Source: Bacteroidales bacterium | Lineage (GTDB): Bacteria; Bacteroidota; Bacteroidia; Bacteroidales; Bacteroidaceae | NCBI GenBank assembly: GCA_004558535.1 | Contig: SFCP01000021.1 | Location: 1 to 18,526 of the forward strand | DNA length: 18,526 nt | Reading direction: 5' to 3' | Shown: positions 1-8,691 of the stretch, piece after piece | How the letters are laid out: each line of letters starts with the position of its first letter | How positions within the stretch are numbered: the stretch's first letter is position 1 | Notes under the pieces: model-generated | Databases searched by the model: none | What the model saw: only the letters and a program-made list of their open reading frames with translations | What the model was told of the DNA's origin: nothing | Position numbers and translations under genes: made by a program

Positions 1-16
1 TTACCGAAAACCAACT

Positions 17-52
17 ATTGCCCTGCCGGACAAATGCTCTCGGCAGGGCAAT
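17..52. terminator. Hairpin, possible terminator of an off-window gene
   Basis: A 12-bp inverted repeat (17-28 with 41-52) encloses a 12-nt loop. The core arms read TTGCCCTGCC and GGCAGGGCAA. The T-rich stretch on the plus-strand side is short (ATTTCGTT), so termination of a plus-strand gene lying left of the window is plausible but unproven. The minus-strand exit also carries a short T-run, so a bidirectional role is possible. No coding region is recognisable in 1-290 apart from this hairpin and the promoter-like element near 190. Confidence 0.5.
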
Positions 53-187
53 TTCGTTGGGTACGGAGCCGGCAAACGGACCGCCTACCCCATCAAAACA
101 AACCGCTTCCCGCGGCCAACCAAGTGCTCCATAGCCCATCCTACTCAAAGAAAATCAACGATTAAGACGTTTTTCGGAAATAATTTG

Positions 188-195
188 TACTTTTG
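188..195 (+). promoter_or_regulatory. Bacteroidota-type -7 element for the M16 peptidase
   Basis: TACTTTTG followed by CA matches the Bacteroidota primary-sigma -7 consensus TAnnTTTG. No good TTTG -33 box sits 19-21 bases upstream; only a T-run near 170-174 is nearby, and it is too close. The inferred transcription start is near 202, which leaves an AT-rich leader of about 90 bases. No Shine-Dalgarno site precedes the ATG at 291, which is usual in this phylum. Confidence 0.5.
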
Positions 196-290
196 CAAGC
201 CAGACAACTGATATTCCTGTCATTTGTCACCCCAAAAACAGAATATCCAACCAACGAGACAATAAAACCAACTATAATTTATTTTACATT

Positions 291-3134
291 ATGAGAAAAC
301 TCTTTTCCACGCGATGGCTGGTGGCACTGTTGCTGTTGCCGCTGAGCATCGCCACGGCCTCTGCCCAAATGGGCGGAATGCCGCCACTCAACATGGACCC
401 GGCCGTACGCTACGGTAAGTTGCCCAACGGATTGACCTACTACATCCGCCACAACGCCCGCCCCGAAAACCGCGTGCACTTCTACATCGCACAAAAAGTG
501 GGCTCCGTACAGGAGGAAGAAAACCAGCGCGGACTGGCCCACTTCCTGGAACATATGTGCTTCAACGGCACTGAGCATTTCCCCGGAAACGGCATCATCA
601 AATACTGCGAAAGCATCGGCGTGAAATTTGGCGAAAACCTGAACGCCTACACCTCGACGGATGAAACGGTCTACAACATCGACGGTGTGCCCGTGAGCGA
701 CTCGAACATCGATTCCTGCCTCTACATCCTGCACGACTGGGCTGACGGCCTGCTGCTCGAGCCGGCAGAAATCGACAAAGAGCGCGGCGTCATCCACGAG
801 GAGTGGAGAATGCGCTCCAGCGCCATGATGCGCATCCTCAACCGCCAACTGCCCAAGCTCTACCCGGGCTCGCGCTACGGCGAACGCATGCCCATCGGAC
901 TGATGAGCGTCATCGACAACTTCGAACCCGCCTTCCTGCGCGCCTACTACGAGAAATGGTACCGCCCCGACCTGCAAGGCATCATCGTGGTGGGAGATAT
1001 CGACGTGGATCAGGTAGAAGCTAAAATCAAAACCATCTTCTCGCCCATCCAGGCACAGGAAAACCCCGCTCCCTACGAGCTCTATCCCGTGCCCGACAAC
1101 GCTGAGCCCATCTATCTGGTCGACAAGGACAAAGAACAAAGCCAGGCGCTCATCGAAGTCTTCTTCAAGCAGGACGCCCTGCCGCAGGAAATGCGCGGAA
1201 CAGCCGCCTATCTGATGATGAACTACCTTGAGAACATCTCCTGTGCAGCCATGAACTCGCGATTCAACGAACTGTCGCTCCAACCCGACTGTCCGTTCAG
1301 CATGGCCTCGGTCAGCTACGACAGCTATATCCTCAGCAAGACGAAAGACGCTCTCACGCTCTTCATCATGCCCAAAGAGGGACAGGACAAAGCCGCCCTG
1401 CAAACGGCCATGCAGGAAATTCACCGCGCACGCCTCTATGGATTCAACGACTCCGAACTTACCCGCGCACGTGATGAATATATGAGCCGCATGGAGACCA
1501 TCTACAACAACCGCGACAAGCAGGAGCACAACTTCTACACGCGCCAGTACGTACGCCACTTCCTCGAAGGCGACGCTATCCCCAGCCTGGAGGAAGAATA
1601 CCAGACGATGCAAATGCTGACAAAGGCGCTGCCCGTGAGCGTGGCCTCGGAGCTGTTCAAGGGACTCGTGGCATCGACCGACACAAACTTTGTCTGCATG
1701 GCCATCTACCCTGAAAAGGAAGGCGTAAGCGTTCCTACACCCGAGGACCTGCGCGCCGCTGTCGAGGCTGCCGAAGCCAGTGAGCTGGAAGCCTTTGTGG
1801 ACAACGTGAAGGACGAACCCCTGATCGCCAAAATGCCCAAGAAAGGCAAAATCGTGAGCGAAAAGCCCGCTGCATACGGCTACACCTGCTGGACACTCAA
1901 GAACGGCGCACGCGTATTCTTCAAGAAGACGGACTTCAACGACAGCCAGGTGCTCTTCACCGCCAGCAGCAAGGGCGGCAAGTCGATGTTCGACGATGCT
2001 GAATTCGCCAACTTCGAACTCTTTGACGCTGTCGTCAACTCTACGGGCTTGGGCAACTTCACCAGCACCGAGCTGGAGAAAAAGCTGGCCGGCAAACAAG
2101 TGTCCTGCGAGGTGTCGCTGGGCAACATCACCGACAACCTCGACGGTAGCGCTACGCCGAAAGACCTGCGCACGCTCTTCGAGCTGATTTACCTGCGCTT
2201 CCAGCAGCCTGCCTACGACCCCGACTCCTACAACACGCTGATCACCATGCTCCGCACGCAGCTGCAAAACGCTGAGAAGCTGCCCGAAATGGCTTTCACC
2301 GACTCGCTGAAGAATACTGTCTATGCCTACAACCCCCGCGCCCAGCGCATTCACCTCGCCGACCTCGACAAGGCCAACTACGACCGCATCCGTCAGCTCT
2401 ATGGCGAGCGCTTCCGCAACGGCGGCGACTTTGATTTCTTCTTCACCGGCAACTTTGACGTAGACAGCCTGCGCCTGTTCACCGAACAGTACATCGCTCC
2501 GCTCAAGGCACAGAAGAAGCGCGAGATGTATCCTGCCTCGTTCAAAATGGATATCGCCAAGGGCGTCATCAACAACCGCTTCGTGCGCGAAATGGAGACC
2601 CCGCAGGCACAGTTCATACAGCTGTGGAGCGGCGAACTGCCCTACAATGTCAAGAACGCAGCCATCCTGAACACCCTCGGCTCCATCCTGTCGCAGCGCT
2701 ACCTGAAAAGCATCCGCGAAGAGGGCTCTATGGCCTACAGCGTAGGCGCATACGGCTCACTCTCCTACGGATTGACAGAGGAATACAAGCTCCAGGTGTA
2801 CTGCCCCGTGAAGCCCGCTAAAATGGACAGCGCACTGATGCTCGTCCGCCTGGACATCGACAACATTGCCCGCGACGGCGTGACAGAAGATGAGCTGAAC
2901 CAGGTGAAGCTCTTCGAACTGAAGGAATTTGCCGACAGACAACGCGAAAACAGCTACTGGCAAGGTGAAATTACCGCGCTGATCAACTGGGGCAAAGAGC
3001 CCTCGGCCGATTATGAAGCCGTGCTGAAGAACCTCAGCAGCGACGACATCCGCAACTTCGTGCGCGACGTCCTGCTCAAGCAGAACAACTGCATCACCGT
3101 GTCCATGCTGCCTGCCGACTTCTCGGAGGAATAA
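291..3134 (+). CDS. Secreted M16 family zinc metallopeptidase (pitrilysin/insulinase type)
   Basis: 947-residue protein of the M16 clan. An N-terminal signal peptide is visible (Arg-Lys, then a leucine-rich core at about residues 9-22, probable cleavage near SAQ at 24-26), so it should act in the periplasm or outer envelope. The inverted zinc motif HxxEH is intact as HFLEH (84-88), and Glu164, in an ERGVIHEE stretch, is correctly spaced to be the third zinc ligand. The length and the second half, which resumes homology-like folding but has no second HxxEH, fit the usual pair of M16 halves with an active N-terminal and an inactive C-terminal half. It probably degrades peptides, but the substrate cannot be told from sequence. 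It stands alone, transcribed towards sbcC, with a palindromic terminator just downstream. The first ATG of the frame is used because the signal peptide begins there. The family call is firm and the role is unknown. Confidence 0.95.
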   Translation: MRKLFSTRWLVALLLLPLSIATASAQMGGMPPLNMDPAVRYGKLPNGLTYYIRHNARPENRVHFYIAQKVGSVQEEENQRGLAHFLEHMCFNGTEHFPGNGIIKYCESIGVKFGENLNAYTSTDETVYNIDGVPVSDSNIDSCLYILHDWADGLLLEPAEIDKERGVIHEEWRMRSSAMMRILNRQLPKLYPGSRYGERMPIGLMSVIDNFEPAFLRAYYEKWYRPDLQGIIVVGDIDVDQVEAKIKTIFSPIQAQENPAPYELYPVPDNAEPIYLVDKDKEQSQALIEVFFKQDALPQEMRGTAAYLMMNYLENISCAAMNSRFNELSLQPDCPFSMASVSYDSYILSKTKDALTLFIMPKEGQDKAALQTAMQEIHRARLYGFNDSELTRARDEYMSRMETIYNNRDKQEHNFYTRQYVRHFLEGDAIPSLEEEYQTMQMLTKALPVSVASELFKGLVASTDTNFVCMAIYPEKEGVSVPTPEDLRAAVEAAEASELEAFVDNVKDEPLIAKMPKKGKIVSEKPAAYGYTCWTLKNGARVFFKKTDFNDSQVLFTASSKGGKSMFDDAEFANFELFDAVVNSTGLGNFTSTELEKKLAGKQVSCEVSLGNITDNLDGSATPKDLRTLFELIYLRFQQPAYDPDSYNTLITMLRTQLQNAEKLPEMAFTDSLKNTVYAYNPRAQRIHLADLDKANYDRIRQLYGERFRNGGDFDFFFTGNFDVDSLRLFTEQYIAPLKAQKKREMYPASFKMDIAKGVINNRFVREMETPQAQFIQLWSGELPYNVKNAAILNTLGSILSQRYLKSIREEGSMAYSVGAYGSLSYGLTEEYKLQVYCPVKPAKMDSALMLVRLDIDNIARDGVTEDELNQVKLFELKEFADRQRENSYWQGEITALINWGKEPSADYEAVLKNLSSDDIRNFVRDVLLKQNNCITVSMLPADFSEE

Positions 3135-3167
3135 TGACACCAACGGCCCAACCGGCCGCACGATGAT

Positions 3168-3213
3168 AATACAAGAGGAAGCCCCGATGCGCATCGGGGC
3201 TTCCTCTTGTATT
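3168..3213. terminator. 46-bp perfect palindrome, bidirectional terminator
   Basis: Arms 3168-3190 and 3191-3213 are perfectly complementary around a GATGC/GCATC centre. As RNA it would form a very stable hairpin on either strand. It lies 34 bp after the M16 peptidase stop and 50 bp past the sbcC stop on the other strand, the expected place for one terminator shared by two convergent genes. Neither side has a long T-run, although both flanks are AT-rich. Confidence 0.8.
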
Positions 3214-3226
3214 GTTGAATGATGCC

Positions 3227-3261
3227 GGCAGGGCGGCAGGAGAATAAGGCAGGGCGGCAGG
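3227..3261. repeat. 14-bp direct repeat, two copies 21 bp apart
   Basis: GGCAGGGCGGCAGG occurs at 3227-3240 and again at 3248-3261, between the palindrome and the sbcC stop codon. It is probably a local duplication in the 3' flank. I see no function for it. Confidence 0.75.
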
Positions 3262-3262
3262 T

Positions 3263-6200
3263 TCAGCGCACGCGGATTTCGCTGCGACCACCGGCGGGCT
3301 GCTTCACCAGCTGTACCTGCGGGTGAATCTGCGAACGTATCTGGGGCGTATGACTGACTACACCGACCTTGCGCCCCTGCGTACTTTCCAATCGCGAAAG
3401 GGCATCCATGACCAACTGCAGGGAATCCTGGTCCAAATTGCCAAAGCCCTCGTCGATAAACAGGCTGCCTATGGTCACCTGATTGCCCGACAGGCTGCTC
3501 AGGCCCAGCGCCAAGGCAAGGCTGGCGACGAAGGTTTCGCCACCGGAAAGGGACTGGACGTGACGCTCCTCGTCAAACATGTCGTGATCAACCACAGAGA
3601 GCTGCAGGGTGCCCGGCTGCGTGCGCAGCTCGTAGCGCGGCGAGAGACGGCGCAGGTGATAGTTGGCCTGTTCCACGAGGTAGCCGAACGTATAGCTTTG
3701 TGCCAATTCGCGGAAACGTTTGCCGTCGGCACTACCCAGCAGTGCGTTGAGCCGGTTCCACTGCTCAAAATTATCGACCACCGACTGCCGCTGCGACTCC
3801 ATGCCCTCGGCATCGCGCAGGCAGTTGTAGTGGCGCATCAGGACGTGCTGCAGGGTCGTCAACTCCTCGTGGAGGGCAGCTGCCTGCTCCACTGCGCGCT
3901 GCTCGGCCGCCAACAGAAATTCGCGGTTGCACTCCGTCTCCGACTGCGGTCGACAGGCTTCGCGCTCCACCTCAAGCAGTGCCTCGCGCCGGGCTTTCAG
4001 ATTGTGCTCGGCCAGGGTCAGGCGCTTGTGCTTCTCGGCCAAGCTCTTCCGCAAAGCCTGCCACTCCGTGGTATCAGCAAATATTTTCTCCAATTCGCTC
4101 ATCTGCATCGGCGAATGGCTGCTATTGAACTTCAAAAGCCACAGGTCGAGCTCGCGGCTCTTGGCGCGAAATTCCTCCTGACGGTCCAGGCGCTCGCGGG
4201 CCGCATTCTGTTGTGCGCCGCGCAATTGGCTGAGCGCGTAGTCCGCCTTTTCGCCCGCCTCGCGGCCGGCTGCTTCGATGCGGCGGCACTCGGCGATATT
4301 CCGCAGCAAGGTTTCCTCCTCCGCCTCGGGCGTTGCGCCACCGAAGAGCCGATCCAGTTCTTCGCGCTTGGCCTCCAGGCTTTTGCGCACGGCTATGAGG
4401 TTGTCCTCGGCGCGCGCCAAGCTCTTCTCGGCGTCGCGCAGTGCAGCGGTGAGGGTATTGAGTTCCTCGCGCAACTGGTTTTCGCGGTGCTCGCAGGCAT
4501 CCAGTGTTCGGCAGGTATGCTGCCAGTCGTGGTGCAGGTTGATCAGTCGCGTGCGGAAGCCGTCGTAATTGTTCTTCCACGTGGAGAACCACGCCGAAAT
4601 CGTAATCATTTCGTCCAGGTCGATATACAGTTGGCTGCAAGTACGGTCTGAGAGGCGCAGTGCGTGCTGCAAGTCATCGAGTGCCGCCGTGATGATTTGC
4701 TGCTGGGTGCGGACGGACTGCAGCTTCATGCGGTCGTCATCCATCCGTCCGGCCAGTGCGGCGATTTCCTCGTTGAGTCGGTTGATGTGCTGCTGGTGGA
4801 AGTTGAACGCCTTGAGCTCCTCCTCGGCCGCGCGGGCGGCCTTTTTCGCATTATCGGCGTGCAGCTCGATCATCAGCCGTCGCGCCTCGCGGTTGACCGA
4901 GGGCGAGCAGTCGGCAAACGAGGGATCGAGGTCGGCACAAGTCTGCCACTGCGCCACATCCTGCTCCTGGCGCTCCATACGTTTCTGCAAGGCGCGCTCC
5001 TCGGCTTGCAGGCGGCCTTTTCCTTCGTTCAGTTTTTTGCGAAGTTCGACCAGGCGCAGACGCTTGGCCTGCAATTTTTCACCAGCCTCGTTGTATTCCT
5101 TTTCCAGGTTATTGAGCAATTCGCCCAACTCGCGCTCCGTCTCGGTGTGATAGGGATGGTGCGTAGCGCCGCAGACGGGACAGGCGGCTCCCTCCTTGAG
5201 CTGCTTGCGCAGTTCGACGATATTTTCGCTGTGGCTCAAGGTAAGGGCCACGTTGAGGCGGTTGTAGACCTCCTCGGCCACATCTTGTTCGCGCTGCAGG
5301 CGCTCTATGTCGGCCGCAGTCTGCTCCTGTTCCACGGCATGACGACTTATTTCTGCGCGGGCCTCGCTGATTTCCTCGTAGCCCTCGGTAATGTGTTTCC
5401 ACAGGGTAGCTGCCACCTCCAACTGCACCAGGCGGTTACGGTTTTCGGCAAACTGGCGCTGCAGGTCTTCGCTGCGCAGGCCGCTGTTGGTCTGCTGGTG
5501 GATGAGCAATTCGCCCTTGAGCGTGTTGAGCTGCCCTTGGTTGTCGTGCTGCCGGTCCTCCAGTTTCTGCGCCGCCTCGTTGGTCAGGGTCAACTGCTTT
5601 TGCAGTTCGACCGCCTTGCTGTGCTGTTCTTCGTTTTGGCGGGAAGCGGTGTCAAACTGGTTGAGCTTGTCCTTTACGAGGTCAAACTTTTCAAACATCA
5701 GCTTGTGGACGGACAGCTCCTGCAGGTGTAGTTGTTGCTGTTCGCGCTCGTTGCGGGTGGCCGTCAGCTCTTCGTTTTTTGCGGCAGCATTTGCGCGGCG
5801 CTGCTGCACCTGCTGCTGCAGTTCCTCGTAGGTTTCGTTGTTTTTCTTCAGCTGTTCCTCGCCCTCGCGTATTTCTCCGGTCAGCGCGTGTCCGCGATTG
5901 ATGATGGGGCGTCGGTGCGACAGGTTGTTCTCGGCCTTCAGCGTAGCCTCGCGGGCTGCCAGAAATTCACTGCGTATGCGCAGGGCGTCCGCTTCGCCTG
6001 CGGAGATGTCGCGCACCAGCTTTTCCTCGCTCGCCTTGAGCGTTTCGATGTCGCGGCGGCGCACGGCGATTTCACGAAAGAGGGGTTGCACGCTCTGCAC
6101 GGCGTCATAGCGCTCTACCTTGAGTTCTTCGTCGCGCGCAGCGACGCATGCTTTGTACGCTTCGTTTTGTTCTTGCTCGCAAGCCGCCACTGCTGCCTCG

Positions 6201-7018
6201 GCCTTGCCCTTTCGTTCCAACCAGTCGAGCTGTCGGTGCAACAAATCGGCACCTGCGTCAGCGTTCCGGCAGGCTGTGAGCAGGAAGTCGCGTCGCTGTT
6301 CCTTCTCGGCCAAATCTTCGGGCGTCAGACGGTCGCGCAGGATGCCGGTAATCTGGTTTTCTACGGCCTCCTTGCTCCGGCGTGCCTCGTCGGTCAGCTG
6401 ATAGATTTTCTGCGAGATACTTCCGTAGATCTCTGTGCCGGTCAGTTTCTCGAGCAGGGCGGACTTGTCGCCGCGCTTGGCTTTCAGGAAGTTGGCAAAG
6501 CTGTTTTGGGCCAGCAATACCGTCCGCGAGAATTGCAGGTAGTCCAGTCCGATGATTTCAGGCAGACGTGTAGCAATTTCGCGCTCGTCTATGGTCTCCT
6601 TCTTCGGACTTAGTCGTCGCAGGCTGCGCGAGGCGCGGTCGATGGTGCCGGTCCGTTTCTTGCGCAGGCGCCATGCGGCCTCGTAGCGGCTGCCGTCGTG
6701 CGTCGAAAACTCCACGATGGCATATCCCTCGCGCTCGCCGCGGCGCAGGATGTTGCGCGGGTCGCCGGCCTGGAGCCGCGGGGACTCGTCGTCGGCGTTT
6801 TTCAGGCTGGCCGAGGGTTGCCGCTCGGCATCGTCGAAGCGCGGGGCGCGGCCGTACAGGGCCAGGCAAATCGCATCGAGGATGGTGGACTTCCCCGAAC
6901 CCGTATCGCCGGTGATGGCAAAGAGCCCGGCCGAGCGCAGCGGCTCGCGGGTGAAGTCTATGGTCTGTTCCCCCCGGATGGAGGTGAGGTTGCAAAGGGT
7001 TATCTTCTCAATAATCAT
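3263..7018 (-). CDS. sbcC: Exonuclease subunit SbcC (Rad50-like ATPase)
   Basis: 1251-residue ATPase subunit of the SbcCD nuclease, which opens hairpins and trims blocked double-strand DNA ends. The N-terminus carries Walker A (GDTGSGKS, 37-44). Long Glu/Arg/Gln-rich stretches predicted as coiled coil run from about 190 to 600 and 640 to 1090. Between them the Rad50 zinc hook is present as CPVC (613-616), near the protein midpoint. The C-terminus has the ABC signature LSGGE (about 1157-1161), Walker B FIDEGFGNLD (about 1187-1196) and the switch His in SHTPQ (about 1223). All catalytic elements look intact. At 1251 residues it is longer than the roughly 1000-1050 typical of SbcC, and the extra length appears to lie in the coiled-coil arms. 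It starts 45 bp after sbcD, so the two are almost certainly cotranscribed. The start is the first ATG, at the family-typical N-terminal strand. Confidence 0.96.
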   Translation of the reverse strand: MIIEKITLCNLTSIRGEQTIDFTREPLRSAGLFAITGDTGSGKSTILDAICLALYGRAPRFDDAERQPSASLKNADDESPRLQAGDPRNILRRGEREGYAIVEFSTHDGSRYEAAWRLRKKRTGTIDRASRSLRRLSPKKETIDEREIATRLPEIIGLDYLQFSRTVLLAQNSFANFLKAKRGDKSALLEKLTGTEIYGSISQKIYQLTDEARRSKEAVENQITGILRDRLTPEDLAEKEQRRDFLLTACRNADAGADLLHRQLDWLERKGKAEAAVAACEQEQNEAYKACVAARDEELKVERYDAVQSVQPLFREIAVRRRDIETLKASEEKLVRDISAGEADALRIRSEFLAAREATLKAENNLSHRRPIINRGHALTGEIREGEEQLKKNNETYEELQQQVQQRRANAAAKNEELTATRNEREQQQLHLQELSVHKLMFEKFDLVKDKLNQFDTASRQNEEQHSKAVELQKQLTLTNEAAQKLEDRQHDNQGQLNTLKGELLIHQQTNSGLRSEDLQRQFAENRNRLVQLEVAATLWKHITEGYEEISEARAEISRHAVEQEQTAADIERLQREQDVAEEVYNRLNVALTLSHSENIVELRKQLKEGAACPVCGATHHPYHTETERELGELLNNLEKEYNEAGEKLQAKRLRLVELRKKLNEGKGRLQAEERALQKRMERQEQDVAQWQTCADLDPSFADCSPSVNREARRLMIELHADNAKKAARAAEEELKAFNFHQQHINRLNEEIAALAGRMDDDRMKLQSVRTQQQIITAALDDLQHALRLSDRTCSQLYIDLDEMITISAWFSTWKNNYDGFRTRLINLHHDWQHTCRTLDACEHRENQLREELNTLTAALRDAEKSLARAEDNLIAVRKSLEAKREELDRLFGGATPEAEEETLLRNIAECRRIEAAGREAGEKADYALSQLRGAQQNAARERLDRQEEFRAKSRELDLWLLKFNSSHSPMQMSELEKIFADTTEWQALRKSLAEKHKRLTLAEHNLKARREALLEVEREACRPQSETECNREFLLAAEQRAVEQAAALHEELTTLQHVLMRHYNCLRDAEGMESQRQSVVDNFEQWNRLNALLGSADGKRFRELAQSYTFGYLVEQANYHLRRLSPRYELRTQPGTLQLSVVDHDMFDEERHVQSLSGGETFVASLALALGLSSLSGNQVTIGSLFIDEGFGNLDQDSLQLVMDALSRLESTQGRKVGVVSHTPQIRSQIHPQVQLVKQPAGGRSEIRVR

Positions 7019-7058
7019 AAATACGGAGTAGATAAGGATACAATCGGTAGGCGGAGCG

Positions 7059-7066
7059 CAAAATTA
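7059..7066 (-). promoter_or_regulatory. Possible internal -7 element before sbcC
   Basis: On the minus strand TAATTTTG fits TAnnTTTG. It overlaps the sbcD stop codon (TAA) and lies about 40 bases before the sbcC ATG. No TTTG-like -33 box is present at the right distance, so this may be chance in the only AT-rich stretch of the junction. Confidence 0.25.
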
Positions 7067-8302
7067 CGCCTGCGCTGCCTGTTCGGCCTGCAGGAAACGG
7101 GTACGCATTTCCTCGGGCAAGTCGTTGTGATAGATGTCGCGAAAGACACGCGTAGCCATTTCGAGGGGCGAAAGTGCCTGCAGGGACGAGGTCTTGGCGG
7201 GGGCAGTGTCGCCCTTCGTCCCGCTGTCGGGCAGTTCGCGCACCATACGACAGAAATGCACGGCGCGGTCGCTCAGCGCCTCGGCCACCCGGTGCAGCAG
7301 GGAGGGTTCGGGCCGCTGCTCCAGCACGCGGATTTCCAGGTAGGGCCAGTCCCGGCCGTCGTCGCCCGCTTCGCGCTGCGGCAAAGCAGCCACGAGGTCC
7401 AGGATCTCCTCGGGACGGGCTGCGCCGCGAGCCGGCAGGGCCATCAGGGCACGCAGTGGTTCGTAGCGCAGGCGACGTACGCCCGTCAATCCCTCGGCAT
7501 CAAATTCGACAATGCTGACGCCGCGCTCGTAAGTCCGTTCGGAGAACGACAAGGGAAGCGGGCTGCCGGCATACGCGGTCTGCGGTCCGGCGCACTTGAC
7601 CTGTTGTGCCTTGTGCAAGTGACCCAGCGCCGTGTAGTTCACGCCTGCGCCCACCACCTCGGCGGGTACGCAGTCCTGGCCGCCCACCACGAGGCGCTCG
7701 CTGTGCTCGCCCTCGCTGATTTCGGCACCTGTGGCATAGAAATGGGCCACGGCCACGATCGGCAGTCCGCGGAAGGGGCTGTGGCGGAGCGTGTCCTGCA
7801 GATTGCGGAAGACATAGCGCAATCCCTCGGCCGGCGACATGCCCGCCGGGTAATCTGCGGGGCGCAGGAAAGGCACGGCCAAGCAAACAGCCTCGGCTTC
7901 GGGGGCCGTACGACTGCTCAGGGGGAGAATGAGTTGCTCGTAGTCGGGCGCAGAGCCGTCCTCGAGCAAGGGCAAAGCCCCGCGCACATATATATTATGG
8001 CGTTTCAGCAGCGCAGCGGGCGCATCGATGCGTCCGGCGGAGTCGTGGTTGCCCGCGATGAGCACCACCTGCAGGCCGGGAACGGCTTCGGTGGCGCGCA
8101 GGAGGAAATCGTAGAGCATCTCCTCGGCAGCGGCCGAGGGATTGGGCGTATCGTAGACATCGCCGGCCACAAGGAGGGCATCGGGTTGCTCGGCACGCAG
8201 GGCGTTGACCAGCCAGTCCAGAAAGTGGCGGAACTCGGCAGCACGGTCGTAGCCGTGGAACGTATTGCCCAGGTGCCAGTCGGCAGTATGTAGGAATTTC
8301 AT
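7064..8302 (-). CDS. sbcD: Exonuclease subunit SbcD (Mre11-like nuclease)
   Basis: 412-residue metallophosphoesterase, the nuclease subunit of SbcCD and partner of the adjacent sbcC product. Metal-binding motifs are seen in order: DWH (Asp8, His10), GDVYD (Asp48), GNHD (Asn85, His86), AHF (His187) and GHLH (His228, His230). The full Mre11/SbcD active site therefore appears intact. The length fits the family (about 400). The frame stays open upstream to 8557, but I start at the ATG at 8302 because MKFLHTADWHLG is the canonical SbcD N-terminus and the extension only translates a GC-rich repeat. No promoter is evident just upstream, so expression may come from the ispG side or from a promoter hidden in the repeat region. 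The C-terminal part from about residue 300 should be the SbcC-binding domain; this is family knowledge. Confidence 0.95.
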   Translation of the reverse strand: MKFLHTADWHLGNTFHGYDRAAEFRHFLDWLVNALRAEQPDALLVAGDVYDTPNPSAAAEEMLYDFLLRATEAVPGLQVVLIAGNHDSAGRIDAPAALLKRHNIYVRGALPLLEDGSAPDYEQLILPLSSRTAPEAEAVCLAVPFLRPADYPAGMSPAEGLRYVFRNLQDTLRHSPFRGLPIVAVAHFYATGAEISEGEHSERLVVGGQDCVPAEVVGAGVNYTALGHLHKAQQVKCAGPQTAYAGSPLPLSFSERTYERGVSIVEFDAEGLTGVRRLRYEPLRALMALPARGAARPEEILDLVAALPQREAGDDGRDWPYLEIRVLEQRPEPSLLHRVAEALSDRAVHFCRMVRELPDSGTKGDTAPAKTSSLQALSPLEMATRVFRDIYHNDLPEEMRTRFLQAEQAAQA

Positions 8303-8369
8303 GCTTTTAGGTTTGATGGATGAAGCCTTGCTGCGGTACTTTGTCCGCCGAAAAGGCTTTGAGGAGTTC

Positions 8370-8495
8370 GTGCGTCCGGCTCCGCCGCGCGGTTGTCCGG
8401 CCTGGACGTTTGCAAGTCCGCTTGGGCCGTCGTGCAAGTCCAGCTCCGCCGTGCGGTTGTCCGGCTTAGACGTTTGCAAGTCCGCCTGGACCGTC
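8370..8495. repeat. Imperfect tandem duplication, 62- and 64-bp units
   Basis: Unit 1 (8370-8431) and unit 2 (8432-8495) agree at about 56 of 62 aligned bases, with a 2-base insertion near the start of unit 2. The octamer GCAAGTCC occurs at 8412-8419, 8434-8441 and 8476-8483, showing finer internal repetition. A third unit appears to start at 8496 with GTGC but diverges at once. The period is not a multiple of three, which argues against a coding repeat. Confidence 0.8.
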
Positions 8496-8513
8496 GTGCC
8501 GCGAGCGCGGCAC
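8496..8513. terminator. Perfect GC hairpin downstream of ispG
   Basis: GTGCCGC (8496-8502) and GCGGCAC (8507-8513) pair around the 4-base loop GAGC. It lies about 180 bp beyond the ispG stop on the minus strand. No T-run follows, so intrinsic termination is uncertain; it may simply be structure in a GC-rich repeat. Confidence 0.35.
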
Positions 8514-8691
8514 GAGCGTTCCGCAGGCGCGACACGCGCGGACCGCGGCCGTGGCACGCGCGTTCCGCGCCCGCGGTTCGATGACGGAGTGCCCTTCGCG
8601 AACGTCCCGCGGCCTTTGGCAAACGGCGGCGCGGACCGCAGAGCGACGCAGCGGCGCAGTGCTGACGGCGGGAGGGCTTGGCGAGGGGGAC

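Larger units (their letters stand above)
8303..8691. other. GC-rich, repeat-filled intergenic region between ispG and sbcD
   Basis: These 389 bp hold no convincing gene. Long frames are open on both strands, but their products are Arg/Ala/Pro-rich low-complexity shadows. The region contains the 62-64 bp duplication at 8370-8495, a perfect hairpin at 8496-8513, a 16-bp near-identical pair (8509-8524 and 8553-8568), and an 11-bp pair GCGCGGACCGC (8536-8546 and 8629-8639). The part from 8496 to 8690 is strikingly richer in CG/GC steps than the flanking genes. No TAnnTTTG element is seen before sbcD. Confidence 0.7.

Noticed and set aside
279..2354. 691-codon minus-strand open frame antisense to the M16 peptidase
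   Set aside because: Composition is typical of a shadow frame, and the plus strand has a signal peptide and an intact zinc site.
8303..8557. N-terminal extension of SbcD
   Set aside because: The frame is open, but it translates the tandem repeat, and the family N-terminus with its first metal ligands starts at the internal ATG at 8302.
8509..8568. Possible sigma-54 promoters (GGCACG, 4 bases, TTCCGC, twice), tempting because rpoN is nearby
   Set aside because: The -12 element should read TTGC with GC ten bases after GG. Here that position is CC in both copies, so the invariant GC is missing. The pair is better seen as part of the GC-rich repeat.
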